DNA of 42,389 bases. Origin: Natrialba swarupiae (GTDB lineage: Archaea > Halobacteriota > Halobacteria > Halobacteriales > Natrialbaceae). The position numbers and the translations under genes were made by a program. Under the pieces are notes generated by a model. The model did no database searches, had not been told where the DNA came from, and worked only from the letters and a program-made list of their open reading frames with translations. The stretch is from positions 1-42,389 of the forward strand of contig NZ_VTAW01000031.1 in NCBI RefSeq assembly GCF_008245225.1. The letters run 5' to 3'. Positions 31,423 through 39,688 of this stretch are shown here, in pieces. The first letter of the stretch is position 1. Each line of letters begins with the position of its first letter.

Positions 31423-32028
31423 CTACCCGCCACGCGAGGCGACGAGCGCGACGAGTGTCGCACCGACGGTCGCGAACAGGAGCGGATACAGGATGCCGGC
31501 GAGAAGAACGGCGGGGACGACCGCAGGCCCCATCGTTCCGCTCGCCTCGATGCCGAGGAACGTGGCCTCCGAGCTCGTCTCGGTGACGACGGCACCGAGC
31601 CCCATCACGACGACGTAGCCGACGGTGACCGGTGCCCCGACGACGACGGCCTCGCCGAGGTCGCGTGCCTCGAGGTGAGAGGCCAGTAATCCGCCGGCGC
31701 CGATGAGTACAAGCGGCGGGACGAGATAGAGCACCGTCGTACTCGTCGCGCCCGACTCGGTGATGAAGTTTACCGTCTCGGCTCGTCCGAACGAACCGAT
31801 CTCGCCGCTGGCGTGGACGTCGACCGCGTGGGCGTTGTAGTAGTACCAGGCGACGCCTTTCCACTCGGCGACGTTCCCGCCGAGGGATTCGTGAACCTCG
31901 CTTGCGACCGCTAGATACGTGATCAAGTAGCCGACTGCGGCGGTCAGCACGCCAACCCCCGCACTCGCCGCAATACTCGTCCCGCGCGATACCGGCTGTG
32001 CGGACGATGGCAGTTGCTGTCGTGCCAT
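31423..32028 (-). CDS. Haloarchaeal multi-span membrane protein
   Basis: A protein of 201 residues that I do not recognise by function; it resembles a conserved haloarchaeal membrane family. Hydrophobic spans: about 20-42 (AASAGVGVLTAAVGYLITYLA), about 98-118 (TVLYLVPPLVLIGAGGLLAS), about 126-150 (AVVVGAPVTVGYVVVMGLGA), and 167-197 (VVPAVLLAGILYPLLFATVGATLVALVA). The first hydrophilic loop (45-95) is long and contains YYYNAHAVDVHASGE, probably facing outward. There are no cysteines and no catalytic motif. It neighbours two other membrane proteins on the same strand, but the gaps are too large for a tight operon. Confidence 0.75.
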   Translation of the reverse strand: MARQQLPSSAQPVSRGTSIAASAGVGVLTAAVGYLITYLAVASEVHESLGGNVAEWKGVAWYYYNAHAVDVHASGEIGSFGRAETVNFITESGATSTTVLYLVPPLVLIGAGGLLASHLEARDLGEAVVVGAPVTVGYVVVMGLGAVVTETSSEATFLGIEASGTMGPAVVPAVLLAGILYPLLFATVGATLVALVASRGG

Positions 32029-32118
32029 TGTACCGCTTCCGTTCTCCGTTGATGTAATGGGCTTTGTGGTTTCACCGAGAGAACGTCGCCCACGATTACG
32101 GCGTTCTGATCCGAGCGT

Positions 32119-32634
32119 TCACCGAACCGGTTCGTCCGTCGCGCTCCCCTCGAGCCGATCGCTCAACACGCTCGAGGCGGCTTCGGGACGGGGAACGCGC
32201 TCGAACGTGAGTTCCGGATCGCCCGAGCCGGCGGTGTAGACGGTCAGGTCGCCGAACCCGACAAGTCGGCCGAGCATCGACTGTCGCAGGCTCGTGTTCT
32301 GGATCCGGTCCAGGCGAAACTGGGTGACGTCCCGCGAGATCACACCCCGTTTCTTGTACAGTTCACTCGAGGTGATCACGTAGCGGGTGTTCGTCCAGAC
32401 CAGATAGCGTGCGGCCACGACCGCAGTGCCCGCGACGGCGAGGACGACGCCAAGAACCGTCCAGATCCCGACTCCCTCGGCTCCCGTCCAGCCGGCGACG
32501 AACAGTCCGACGATGACGACACCGATCGCGATCGGCACGCCTGTTCCCATCGCGATCGGGTGCGGTCGACTCTCCCAGACGACTTCCTCGTCGTCGCTGA
32601 TGTGAAACCAGTCGGGGGTCGTGCCGAACGCCAT
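32119..32634 (-). CDS. PH-domain (bPH2/DUF304) membrane protein
   Basis: A protein of 171 residues. A short N-terminal strand region (WFHISDDEEVVWESRPHPI) is followed by two adjacent membrane spans (about 30-50 and 53-75), then the bacterial-type PH domain: RYVITSSELYKKRGVISRDVTQFRLDRI, QNTSLRQSMLGRLVGFGDLTVYTAG. The 'Y.ITs.rl....G.i......i.l..I......q....r..G.G.i.v.t' pattern is the DUF304 signature. Members often occur in pairs and are linked to membrane or cell-envelope stress; the role is unknown here. A GATTTAC box lies about 30 bases before the ATG. Confidence 0.88.
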   Translation of the reverse strand: MAFGTTPDWFHISDDEEVVWESRPHPIAMGTGVPIAIGVVIVGLFVAGWTGAEGVGIWTVLGVVLAVAGTAVVAARYLVWTNTRYVITSSELYKKRGVISRDVTQFRLDRIQNTSLRQSMLGRLVGFGDLTVYTAGSGDPELTFERVPRPEAASSVLSDRLEGSATDEPVR

Positions 32635-32686
32635 CGGCCCGCGCTATTCCGTTGCTGGCCGTAAATCTGTCGGGGGTATGGGGTGG

Positions 32687-33424
32687 CTACGTGTGGAAAT
32701 CGGTGCTGTCGGGCTCACCACCGATCCTGTTGTCGTCCCCTACGACCTCGCTCGCGCGCGCTCGGACGTCGAGTCCCGGACTGTAGAAATAGACGGGATC
32801 GGCGTCGGGGACGGCGAAGCCGTTCGCCTGCAACAGCGTGTTCGTCTCGACCTCGGCACTCGCCGGATAGAGCGTCCACGGTTCGTGGTCGACGCCCGTT
32901 CGCCGGAGCGTGCCGTCTGGCGCCTCGGTGAAGAAGCTGTAGCGTTCGACCAGAAACCGAGCCAGCGGATCGTCGGGCGCCGAGATTGGCGCTCCGGTCG
33001 GCCAGTAGGTCGCCTCGTACTCGGCGGGCCGCGCTCCGGGGTGGCGACGACGGCTCGAGAACGCAATCCGCCCCTCACGGGGCTCGAGGGAGATCCGCGC
33101 GTAGTAGTACGGCAGGTGATGAAAGAGCCGCGCGCCGATGACGCTCGCGACCCCCTGGGCGTCCAGATTGAAAAAGTAGACGGCGGGTTCGCCGTCGTAG
33201 GTGACGTACGTCCGGAGGTTGAGTTCGGGAAGGCGGATCCCCAGCCGCCGCGGAACGCCCGCCGGACGGACGGCCACGTTCGTGAACGGAACTGCCGAGA
33301 GCCACGCGGTCCCGTCGTGTTCGTCGACCGCGAGTCGGTCGGGCAGGTGTGCGTCGACGACGTCGGGGGCGACCGGCCAGTTTTCGAACAACAGGTGACG
33401 CCAGCCCATCTCGAGGGGGACCAT
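32687..33424 (-). CDS. DUF2071 (YqjF-like) protein
   Basis: A soluble protein of 245 residues of the DUF2071/acetoacetate-decarboxylase-like fold. Diagnostic stretches: MGWRHLLFENWPVAPDVVDAHLP at the start, WLSAVPFTNVAVRPAGVPR, LPELNLRTYVTYDGEPAVYFF, and SLEPREGRIAFSSRRRHPG. It ends with FVERYSFF-type (FLVERYSFFTEAPDG) and the HEPWTLYPASAEVETNTLL block. The biochemical function of the family is not established. The family is common in haloarchaea as a stand-alone gene. A TTAATTG box lies 27 bases before its ATG. The last 25 residues are variable. Confidence 0.93.
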   Translation of the reverse strand: MVPLEMGWRHLLFENWPVAPDVVDAHLPDRLAVDEHDGTAWLSAVPFTNVAVRPAGVPRRLGIRLPELNLRTYVTYDGEPAVYFFNLDAQGVASVIGARLFHHLPYYYARISLEPREGRIAFSSRRRHPGARPAEYEATYWPTGAPISAPDDPLARFLVERYSFFTEAPDGTLRRTGVDHEPWTLYPASAEVETNTLLQANGFAVPDADPVYFYSPGLDVRARASEVVGDDNRIGGEPDSTDFHT

Positions 33425-33446
33425 ACCGTAAACTCGGGATGTCGGC

Positions 33447-33455
33447 CAATTAACT
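33447..33455 (-). promoter_or_regulatory. TATA box of the DUF2071 gene
   Basis: The minus strand reads ACAGTTAATTGGCC, centred 27 bases before ATG 33424. Confidence 0.45.
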
Positions 33456-33625
33456 GTATCGTCCGTTCGGCGTCTATCCGTCGGGACGGCGTTCGAACTC
33501 CGTCGGATCCTCGGATACGTTTCACTCGATACGGCGTTGGATCAATGCAGATCGGCTGCGGTGTCCCACTCAGGCTCGTCGTTTATGCCGTCTCGAGGTG
33601 AACGACGGACGCACGGGTATCCGAT

Positions 33626-34387
33626 ATGAAGGGAATCGAAGGAACGGCCGGCTTAGTAACCGGCGCCGGATCGGGAATCGGGCGAGCAACTGCAAAACGG
33701 TTCGCTGCGGAAGGCGCGCAGGTAGTCGTCGCGGACGTCGACGAAGACGGCGGCCACGAAACCGTCGAGCAGATCGAAGACGACGGCGGCGACGCCACGT
33801 TCGTCGAAACCGACGTGACCGACGAATCCGACGTCGAGCAGATGGTCGAGGAGACGGTAGACACGTACGGCCAACTCGACTTCGCGCACAACAACGCCGG
33901 TATCGGCGCCGAGATGGTTCCGCTGACGGAACAAACCGAGGACACGTGGGATTCCCTGTACGAGATCAACCTCAAAGGCGTCTGGCGTTGTCTGAAAGAA
34001 GAAATTCCCGTCATGCTCGAACACGGCGGCGGTGCCATCGTCAACACCTCCTCGGTGTCTGGCCTGGGCGGCGACTTGAACATGACGCCGTACAACTCGA
34101 CGAAACACGGCGTCGTCGGTCTCACTCGGAGCGCTGCCCTCGAGTTCGGTGGCGAGGGGATCCGGATAAATGCGGTCTGTCCCGGTGTGATCGAAACGCC
34201 GATGGTGAACGAATTACTGGAGACCGCCCCCGACGACGTCGAGCAGATGATAATCGGCCGGCCGATGGATCGGTTCGGTCAACCGGACGAGGTCGCCAGC
34301 GCAACCGTCTGGCTCTGCTCTGACGACGCCTCGTTCATCACGGGCCATCCGCTGGCCATCGACGGCGGCGTTACAGCGCTGCACTGA
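33626..34387 (+). CDS. Short-chain dehydrogenase/reductase
   Basis: An NAD(P)-dependent oxidoreductase of 253 residues, classical SDR length. The cofactor motif TGAGSGIG is at 12-19, the Asp of VVADVDE (37-39) favours NAD(H), and the structural motif HNNAG is at 88-92. The catalytic triad is Ser in TSSVSG (about 143), Tyr156 and Lys160 in YNSTK. The VCPGVIETPMVNELL segment shapes the substrate pocket, and FITGHPLAIDGGVTAL ends the protein, as in glucose 1-dehydrogenase and FabG-like members. The substrate is not predictable. It lies just upstream of lipA on the same strand, but with a separate promoter. Confidence 0.93.
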   Translation: MKGIEGTAGLVTGAGSGIGRATAKRFAAEGAQVVVADVDEDGGHETVEQIEDDGGDATFVETDVTDESDVEQMVEETVDTYGQLDFAHNNAGIGAEMVPLTEQTEDTWDSLYEINLKGVWRCLKEEIPVMLEHGGGAIVNTSSVSGLGGDLNMTPYNSTKHGVVGLTRSAALEFGGEGIRINAVCPGVIETPMVNELLETAPDDVEQMIIGRPMDRFGQPDEVASATVWLCSDDASFITGHPLAIDGGVTALH

Positions 34388-34420
34388 TCGCCGAACGCGA
34401 CCGGGTTCGTGATGGCGACG

Positions 34421-34428
34421 ATTTTTCA
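34421..34428 (+). promoter_or_regulatory. TATA-like box of lipA
   Basis: GCGACGATTTTTCACGG, centred about 28 bases before ATG 34452. Confidence 0.45.
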
Positions 34429-34451
34429 CGGCGCGTCCCCAATAGACTGGT

Positions 34452-35444
34452 ATGAGCAGCGTACGCAAGCCCGACTGGCTCAAGAGCCGCCCGCCGTCGG
34501 GACGGGAGTTCGCAGACATTCGGGAGACGCTGCGCGAACGGAATCTCCACACCGTCTGTGAGGAAGCCAACTGTCCGAACCTCGGCGAGTGCTGGTCGGG
34601 ACGGTCGTCCTCGAGACGCGGTTCGGCTGGCGAACACGCCGGTGGAGACGGCGACCCACCCGCGGGAGAGGGGGGTGGCACCGCGACGTTCATGCTCATG
34701 GGCGATCGCTGCTCTCGAGGCTGTAACTTCTGTGACGTCGAGACGGGCGGGATGGAGCCACTCGACCCGGACGAACCCGAAAACGTCGCGGAGGCGGTCG
34801 CCGAGATCGGCCTCGACTACGTCGTCCTCACGAGCGTCGACCGCGACGACCTCCCCGACCAGGGGGCGGGCCACTTCGCCGAGACGATCCGCGAGATCAA
34901 AGCGCGCCATCCGGGCATTCTCGTCGAGGTGCTCATCCCCGATTTCCAGGGCGAGGAGCGTCTGGTACGAAAGATAATCGACGCCGATCCGGACGTAATC
35001 GCACACAACGTCGAGACCGTTTCCCGCCTCCAGTACCCCGTGCGGGACCGCCGGGCCGGCTACGAGCAATCGCTGTCGGTCTTAGCGCAAGTCGAGCGTG
35101 AATCCGACACCTACACCAAGACCTCGATCATGCTCGGTCACGGCGAGTACGACCACGAGGTCTACCAGACCCTAGCGGACTGTCGCGAGCGCGGCGTCGA
35201 CATCGTCACGCTCGGTCAGTACCTGCGTCCCTCGAGAAGTCACCTCGAGGTTCAGCGGTACGACCACCCGGACAAGTACGAGACGTGGCGTCAGGTCGCC
35301 GAAGAGGAGTTAGGCTTCCTCTACTGTGCCAGCGGGCCGATGGTTCGCTCCTCGTACAAGGCCGGCGAGCTGTTCGTCGACGCCGTCCTGCGAGAGGGCA
35401 AAAGCGTCGAGAAAGCGCGCGACGAGGCGCGCAGGACAGTCTGA
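34452..35444 (+). CDS. lipA: Lipoyl synthase
   Basis: A radical-SAM enzyme that inserts two sulfurs into octanoyl groups on the E2 lipoyl domain, 330 residues. The auxiliary cluster cysteines are Cys36, 41 and 47 (CEEANCPNLGEC), the radical-SAM cysteines are Cys87, 91 and 94 (CSRGCNFC), and the C-terminal RSSY (299-302) supplies the serine ligand. The unusual part is residues 50-76, a low-complexity Ser/Gly/Glu/His insertion between the two cluster regions, where relatives have only a few residues. The gene lies directly upstream of the 2-oxoacid dehydrogenase genes whose E2 needs the cofactor. No lipoyl transferase (LipB/LplA) is in the window. Its stop codon touches palindromic element B. 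Confidence 0.95.
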   Translation: MSSVRKPDWLKSRPPSGREFADIRETLRERNLHTVCEEANCPNLGECWSGRSSSRRGSAGEHAGGDGDPPAGEGGGTATFMLMGDRCSRGCNFCDVETGGMEPLDPDEPENVAEAVAEIGLDYVVLTSVDRDDLPDQGAGHFAETIREIKARHPGILVEVLIPDFQGEERLVRKIIDADPDVIAHNVETVSRLQYPVRDRRAGYEQSLSVLAQVERESDTYTKTSIMLGHGEYDHEVYQTLADCRERGVDIVTLGQYLRPSRSHLEVQRYDHPDKYETWRQVAEEELGFLYCASGPMVRSSYKAGELFVDAVLREGKSVEKARDEARRTV

Positions 35445-35524
35445 TACGAATTGCTGTCCCTGTGTCCCGCCGCTCCCGGAAAACGGGTCACGGGAGCGGC
35501 GGTACCGACCTCCAGTAAACCGTA
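35445..35524. repeat. 80-bp palindromic element, copy B
   Basis: It has exactly the same layout as copy A (28320): end repeats TACGAATTGCTGTCC (35445-35459) and CTCCAGTAAACCGTA (35510-35524), 7-base spacers, and a perfect 12-bp stem CCGCCGCTCCCG / CGGGAGCGGCGG (35467-35478, 35491-35502) around a 12-base loop with ACGGGTC. The left end touches the TGA of lipA (35442-35444). The terminal CAGTAAACCGTA is identical to one end of copy A, while the stem is unrelated in sequence. It lies between lipA and the E1 gene and may end lipA transcription. Confidence 0.85.
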
Positions 35525-35856
35525 TGACCCTGTCAGTTCGACCCTCGGAACGGTCAGTGCTCGGCGATCGGTTTTGACTTTCACGTACCGCCACCCGAGT
35601 GCCTGCCTCGTCCTCGAGCGTCTCTCCACTCGAGGTGTTGTGCTGCGGTAGTGGCGGTACCTGTCGTCGAATGTACGTGTTGAAACCGCTCGTGGATAAT
35701 TCCCGAATCTAACCCGCTGTCGACTCTATATTTGTCTACCTGTCTCTCGAATCACTGTCGTCGTGTGGCAATAATCTCACAGATAGTAAACTATATCGGG
35801 GAAAATCCTTTATCCTGAGCGATATATTATTCGGATATGTGCAGGTGGGTTCACCC
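35525..35856 (+). other. Intergenic region before the 2-oxoacid dehydrogenase operon
   Basis: After element B these 330 bases have no convincing gene. The right third is AT-rich and contains two possible promoter/start pairs for E1alpha: CTTTATCC at 35808-35815 (28 bases before GTG 35839) and CGATATATTATTCGG at 35820-35834 (about 30 bases before GTG 35857). A further AT-rich string, AGTAAACTATATCGGGG, is at 35785-35801. Confidence 0.5.
35820..35834 (+). promoter_or_regulatory. Probable TATA box of the E1-E2-E3 operon
   Basis: CGATATATTATTCGG is the most AT-rich box in the region, about 30 bases before GTG 35857, the start that matches related E1alpha proteins. Confidence 0.45.
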
Positions 35857-36987
35857 GTGAGCACGATACAGCGCGACCCCCGAGAACGAGTACAGGTACT
35901 CGACGAGGCAGGTCGAGTCCTCGAGGGGGCCGACGTACCCGACCTCTCGGAGGGGACGCTCGTCGAGATGTACGAGCAGATGCGCCTGGCCCGCCGGTTC
36001 GACGAACGGGCGGTAAGTCTCCAGCGCCAGGGGCGGATGGGGACCTATCCGCCGCTGTCGGGCCAGGAGGGGTCACAGATCGGTAGCGCCCACGCCTTAG
36101 ACGAGGAGGACTGGGTGTTCCCGAGCTACCGCGAGCACGGGGTCGGCCTCGTCCGCGGTCTCACCCTCGAGCGTACCTTACTGTACTGGATGGGCCACGA
36201 GCGGGGCAACTACATCCCCGAGGACGTCAACATCTTCTCGGTCGCGGTTCCCATCGCGACGCAGATCCCCCACGCGGTGGGCGCAGCGTGGGCCTCGACG
36301 CTCACCGACGAACGCAAGGCGTTTCTCTGCTATTTCGGTGACGGCGCGACCTCCGAGGGCGATTTCCACGAGGCTCTGAATTTCGCGGGCGTCTTCGACA
36401 CCCCGAACGTGTTCTTCTGTCAGAACAACCAGTGGGCGATCTCGGTTCCGAGAGAACGCCAGACGGCGAGTGCGACCCTCGCCCAGAAGGCCGAGGCCTA
36501 CGGCTTTGAGGGCGTCCAGGTCGACGGGATGGATCCGCTCGCGGTGTACAAGGTCACTCGCGACGCGGTCGAGAAGGCCAAACAGTCCGACGAAACCGCC
36601 GACGAAGCGCCGGGACGGGCGACCCGGCCGACGCTGATCGAGGCCGTCCAGTACCGCTTTGGGGCACACACCACCGCCGACGACCCCTCGGTCTACCGCG
36701 ACGACGACGAGGTCGAACGCTGGAAACAGAAGGACCCGATCCCGCGACTCGAGACCTACCTCCGCCACCGGGGAATTCTGGACGACGAGCGCGTCGACGC
36801 CATCGAAGAACGGATCGAGACGGCGGTCGCCGAGGCGATCGACACCGTCGAGGGAACACAACGGCCGGACCCCGAGGAGATTTTTGCACACGTCTACGAG
36901 GGAATGCCAAAACGATTACGTCGCCAACTCGAGTACCTCGAGACGGTTCGCGACCGACACGGCGACGACGCGCTACTGGAGGGTTAA
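35857..36987 (+). CDS. pdhA: 2-oxoacid (pyruvate-type) dehydrogenase E1, alpha subunit
   Basis: The thiamine-diphosphate-dependent decarboxylase half of E1, 376 residues from GTG 35857 ([14 protein letters not shown]); a GTG at 35839 would add six residues. [13 protein letters not shown]-like text ([17 protein letters not shown]) opens the catalytic fold. The ThDP/Mg site is [18 protein letters not shown] (161-178), closed by CQNNQW (188-193). The phosphorylation-loop-like part [20 protein letters not shown] lies near 265-285. It is the first gene of pdhA-pdhB-pdhC-lpdA. In Haloferax volcanii such complexes are encoded and studied, but pyruvate oxidation in haloarchaea runs through a ferredoxin oxidoreductase. 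The real substrate may therefore be another 2-oxoacid. Confidence 0.93.
   Translation: MSTIQRDPRERVQVLDEAGRVLEGADVPDLSEGTLVEMYEQMRLARRFDERAVSLQRQGRMGTYPPLSGQEGSQIGSAHALDEEDWVFPSYREHGVGLVRGLTLERTLLYWMGHERGNYIPEDVNIFSVAVPIATQIPHAVGAAWASTLTDERKAFLCYFGDGATSEGDFHEALNFAGVFDTPNVFFCQNNQWAISVPRERQTASATLAQKAEAYGFEGVQVDGMDPLAVYKVTRDAVEKAKQSDETADEAPGRATRPTLIEAVQYRFGAHTTADDPSVYRDDDEVERWKQKDPIPRLETYLRHRGILDDERVDAIEERIETAVAEAIDTVEGTQRPDPEEIFAHVYEGMPKRLRRQLEYLETVRDRHGDDALLEG
36978..36983 (+). promoter_or_regulatory. Shine-Dalgarno site of pdhB
   Basis: GGAGGG in the last codons of pdhA, 7 bases before ATG 36991; internal operon genes here use such sites whereas first genes look leaderless. Confidence 0.65.
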
Positions 36988-36990
36988 CAG

Positions 36991-37977
36991 ATGGCAGCAG
37001 AATCGGAAAACCTCACCCTGGTACAGGCGGTTCGGGACGGATTGCACGCGGAGATGGAACGCGACGAGGACGTCATCGTCATGGGCGAAGACGTCGGGAA
37101 AAACGGCGGCGTCTTCCGCGCGACCGAAGGGCTCTACGAGGCGTTCGGCGAGGACCGCGTCGTCGACACACCGCTCGCCGAGTCCGGCATCGTCGGAACC
37201 GCGATCGGGATGGCAGCCTACGGGATGAAGCCTGTTCCCGAGATCCAGTTCATGGGCTTTATCTACCCCGCGTTCGACCAGATCGTCTCGCACGCCGCGC
37301 GCTTGCGGACGCGTTCGCGCGCGAGATTTACGTGCCCGATGGTCGTTCGTGCGCCCTACGGCGGCGGAATTCGCGCGCCCGAACACCACTCCGAGTCGAC
37401 GGAGGCGATGTTCGTCCACCAGCCCGGACTCAAGGTGGTCGTCCCCTCCACGCCGTACGACACGAAGGGGCTGTTGACGAGTGCGATCCGTGACCCCGAT
37501 CCGGTGATCTTCTTAGAGCCGAAACTCATCTACCGGGCGTTTCGCGAGGAGATCCCGAACGAGTCCTACGAGGTGCCGATCGGCGAGGCCGCCGTCCGTC
37601 GCGCGGGCTCGGATATCTCCGTCTACACGTGGGGTGCGATGACTCGGCCGACGCTCGAGGCTGCGGACAATCTCGACGGCGAGATCGACGTCGAGGTGGT
37701 CGACTTGCGGACGCTGTCACCGTTAGACGAGGCGGCGATAGTCGACTCCTTCGAGAAAACCGGCCGCGCTGCCGTGGTCCACGAAGCGCCGAAAACCGGC
37801 GGGTTGGCCGGCGAGATCATCGCAACCCTCCAGGAGGAGTCGTTGCTCTATCAGGAGGCGCCGGTCGAGCGCATCACCGGCTTCGACACGCCGTTCCCGC
37901 TGTACGCCCTCGAGGACTACTACCTGCCAGAAGCCGCCCGTATCGAAGACGGCATCCGGAACGCGATGGAGTTCTGA
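36991..37977 (+). CDS. pdhB: 2-oxoacid (pyruvate-type) dehydrogenase E1, beta subunit
   Basis: The partner of E1alpha, a transketolase-like protein of 328 residues. It opens with NLTLVQAVRDGLHAEMERD and has the conserved MGEDVGKNGGVFRATEGL and TPLAESGIVGTAIGMAAYG blocks. The pyrimidine-binding part is PVPEIQFMGFIYPAFDQIVSHAA, with EHHSESTEAMF (the HxxxxE ring contacts) and KVVVPSTPYDTKGLL. The C-terminal swivel domain is DLRTLSPLDEAAIVDSFEKTGRAAVVHEA. It starts three bases after pdhA, with a GGAGGG ribosome site 7 bases before its ATG inside the end of pdhA. Confidence 0.95.
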   Translation: MAAESENLTLVQAVRDGLHAEMERDEDVIVMGEDVGKNGGVFRATEGLYEAFGEDRVVDTPLAESGIVGTAIGMAAYGMKPVPEIQFMGFIYPAFDQIVSHAARLRTRSRARFTCPMVVRAPYGGGIRAPEHHSESTEAMFVHQPGLKVVVPSTPYDTKGLLTSAIRDPDPVIFLEPKLIYRAFREEIPNESYEVPIGEAAVRRAGSDISVYTWGAMTRPTLEAADNLDGEIDVEVVDLRTLSPLDEAAIVDSFEKTGRAAVVHEAPKTGGLAGEIIATLQEESLLYQEAPVERITGFDTPFPLYALEDYYLPEAARIEDGIRNAMEF

Positions 37978-37978
37978 G

Positions 37979-39604
37979 ATGGTCCGCAAGTTCCAACTCC
38001 CCGACGTCGGCGAGGGGGTCGCGGAGGGCGAACTGGTCTCGTGGCTCGTCGCGGAAGGCGACGACGTGAGCGAGGATCAGCCGGTCGCGGAGGTCGAGAC
38101 CGACAAGGCGCTGGTGGAGGTCCCGGCGCCGGTCGACGGCTCAGTGCGGGAGTTGCGCTACGAGGAGGGCGACGTCATCCCCGTCGGCGAGGTGTTCGTC
38201 ACCTTCGACGTCGACGGCAAACTGGAAGATCGAGAACCCGAGGCCGACCGCGCCAGCAAACCGGCCGACGTCGACGGGTCCGAGGGGACGACCGACGACG
38301 TGGGGGATACCGGCGGCGAGCCCGCGGGCGACCCCGACGCCGGGACGGCCGAGATCGAGACGCCCCAGGAACGGGTCTTCGCGCCCCCGCGCGTGAGACG
38401 GCTGGCGCGCGAGGAGGGAATCGTCCTCTCGAGACTCGAGGGAAGCGGCCCCGACGGGCGAGTGACTACGGTCGACGTTCGGGCCGCCGCCGGTTCGGCG
38501 GGCGTCACGGAAGACGACGAGGCGGAGCCGTCGGAAACCGGATCAGCGTCGTCCGCCGATTCGGACACGGTGGAACCGGCGAGCGCAGGGGCGGAGTCCG
38601 CGGGTCAGGATCCGAGTCGCGAGGCGAGTGCCGATCCGTCGCCACAGGTCGAATCGTCGGATCGCGAGCGGACGCTCGCCGCGCCCGCGACCCGTCGAAT
38701 CGCTCAGGAGGAAGGCGTCGACCTCGACGTCGTTCCTGCGGCCGAACAGCGAGACGGCGAGGCGTTCGTCACTCCGGAAGCGGTTCGGGAGTACGCCGAC
38801 CCCCAGCGCCGCCCACAGCAGGCCGACCGCGAAGCGCTCGAGGCTTGCGAGGCGGCTGCCGGGGAGACCGAACCCGAGTTCGCCGAGGGCGAGCGCGAGC
38901 GTCGCGACCCCTTCAGTGGGGTGCGAAAGCGAATCGCGGAGGCGATGGTCGAATCGAAGTACAGCGCCCCACACGTCACCCACCACGACGAGGTCGACGT
39001 GACGGCCCTCGTCGAGGCCCGCGAGCGGCTCAAACCGCGAGCCGAGGAACAGGGGATTCGGCTGACGTACATGCCGTTTATCATGAAAGCCGTGGTCGCC
39101 GCACTCGAGGAGTTCCCGGAGATGAACGCGGTGATCGACGAGGAACACGAGGAGATCGTCTACCGCGATTACTACAACCTCGGCGTGGCGACGGCCACCG
39201 ACGTCGGACTGATGGTACCGGTCGTCGAGGACGCCGACCGAAAAGGCCTCTTGCAACTGTCCTCCGAGATGAACGAACTCGTCCAGAAGGCTCGAGAACG
39301 CTCGGTTTCTCCCGAGGAACTGCGAGGATCGACGTTCACCGTGACGAACGTCGGCGGTATCGGCGGCGAGTACGCGACGCCAATCTTGAACTACCCCGAG
39401 GCGGGCATCCTGGCGATCGGCGAGATCAAGCGCAAACCCCGCGTTGTGACCGACGAGAGCGGAGACGAGTCGATCGAGCCACGGTCCGTGTTGACGCTCT
39501 CGCTGTCGTTCGACCACCGGCTTGTCGACGGTGCCGTCGGCGCGCGGTTTACGAACACCGTCATGGAGTACCTCGAGAACCCCGAACTCCTGTTGCTCGA
39601 GTGA
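37979..39604 (+). CDS. pdhC: 2-oxoacid dehydrogenase E2 (dihydrolipoamide acyltransferase)
   Basis: The core of the complex, 541 residues. The N-terminal lipoyl domain (1-78) has the lipoylated Lys43 in VETDKALVEVPAP. It is followed by an acidic linker and a peripheral-subunit-binding domain at 135-172 (FAPPRVRRLAREEGIVLSRL). After a second long acidic Ser-rich linker (175-232) comes another such domain at 233-272 (LAAPATRRIAQEEGVDLDVV). The acyltransferase domain begins near 308 (RRDPFSGVRKRIAEAMV) and ends with the catalytic SFDHRLVDGAVG (His and Asp). Two subunit-binding domains are notable, as most E2 chains have one. It starts one base after the pdhB stop, so the genes are co-transcribed. 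Confidence 0.95.
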   Translation: MVRKFQLPDVGEGVAEGELVSWLVAEGDDVSEDQPVAEVETDKALVEVPAPVDGSVRELRYEEGDVIPVGEVFVTFDVDGKLEDREPEADRASKPADVDGSEGTTDDVGDTGGEPAGDPDAGTAEIETPQERVFAPPRVRRLAREEGIVLSRLEGSGPDGRVTTVDVRAAAGSAGVTEDDEAEPSETGSASSADSDTVEPASAGAESAGQDPSREASADPSPQVESSDRERTLAAPATRRIAQEEGVDLDVVPAAEQRDGEAFVTPEAVREYADPQRRPQQADREALEACEAAAGETEPEFAEGERERRDPFSGVRKRIAEAMVESKYSAPHVTHHDEVDVTALVEARERLKPRAEEQGIRLTYMPFIMKAVVAALEEFPEMNAVIDEEHEEIVYRDYYNLGVATATDVGLMVPVVEDADRKGLLQLSSEMNELVQKARERSVSPEELRGSTFTVTNVGGIGGEYATPILNYPEAGILAIGEIKRKPRVVTDESGDESIEPRSVLTLSLSFDHRLVDGAVGARFTNTVMEYLENPELLLLE

Positions 39605-39688
39605 TCGCGCGGGACGACCTCTCCGGTCTCCGGCTCCCGCCGACGTCGTCCCATACCTACACAACCCCTCGCCCCGTTCGCTCGAGTA

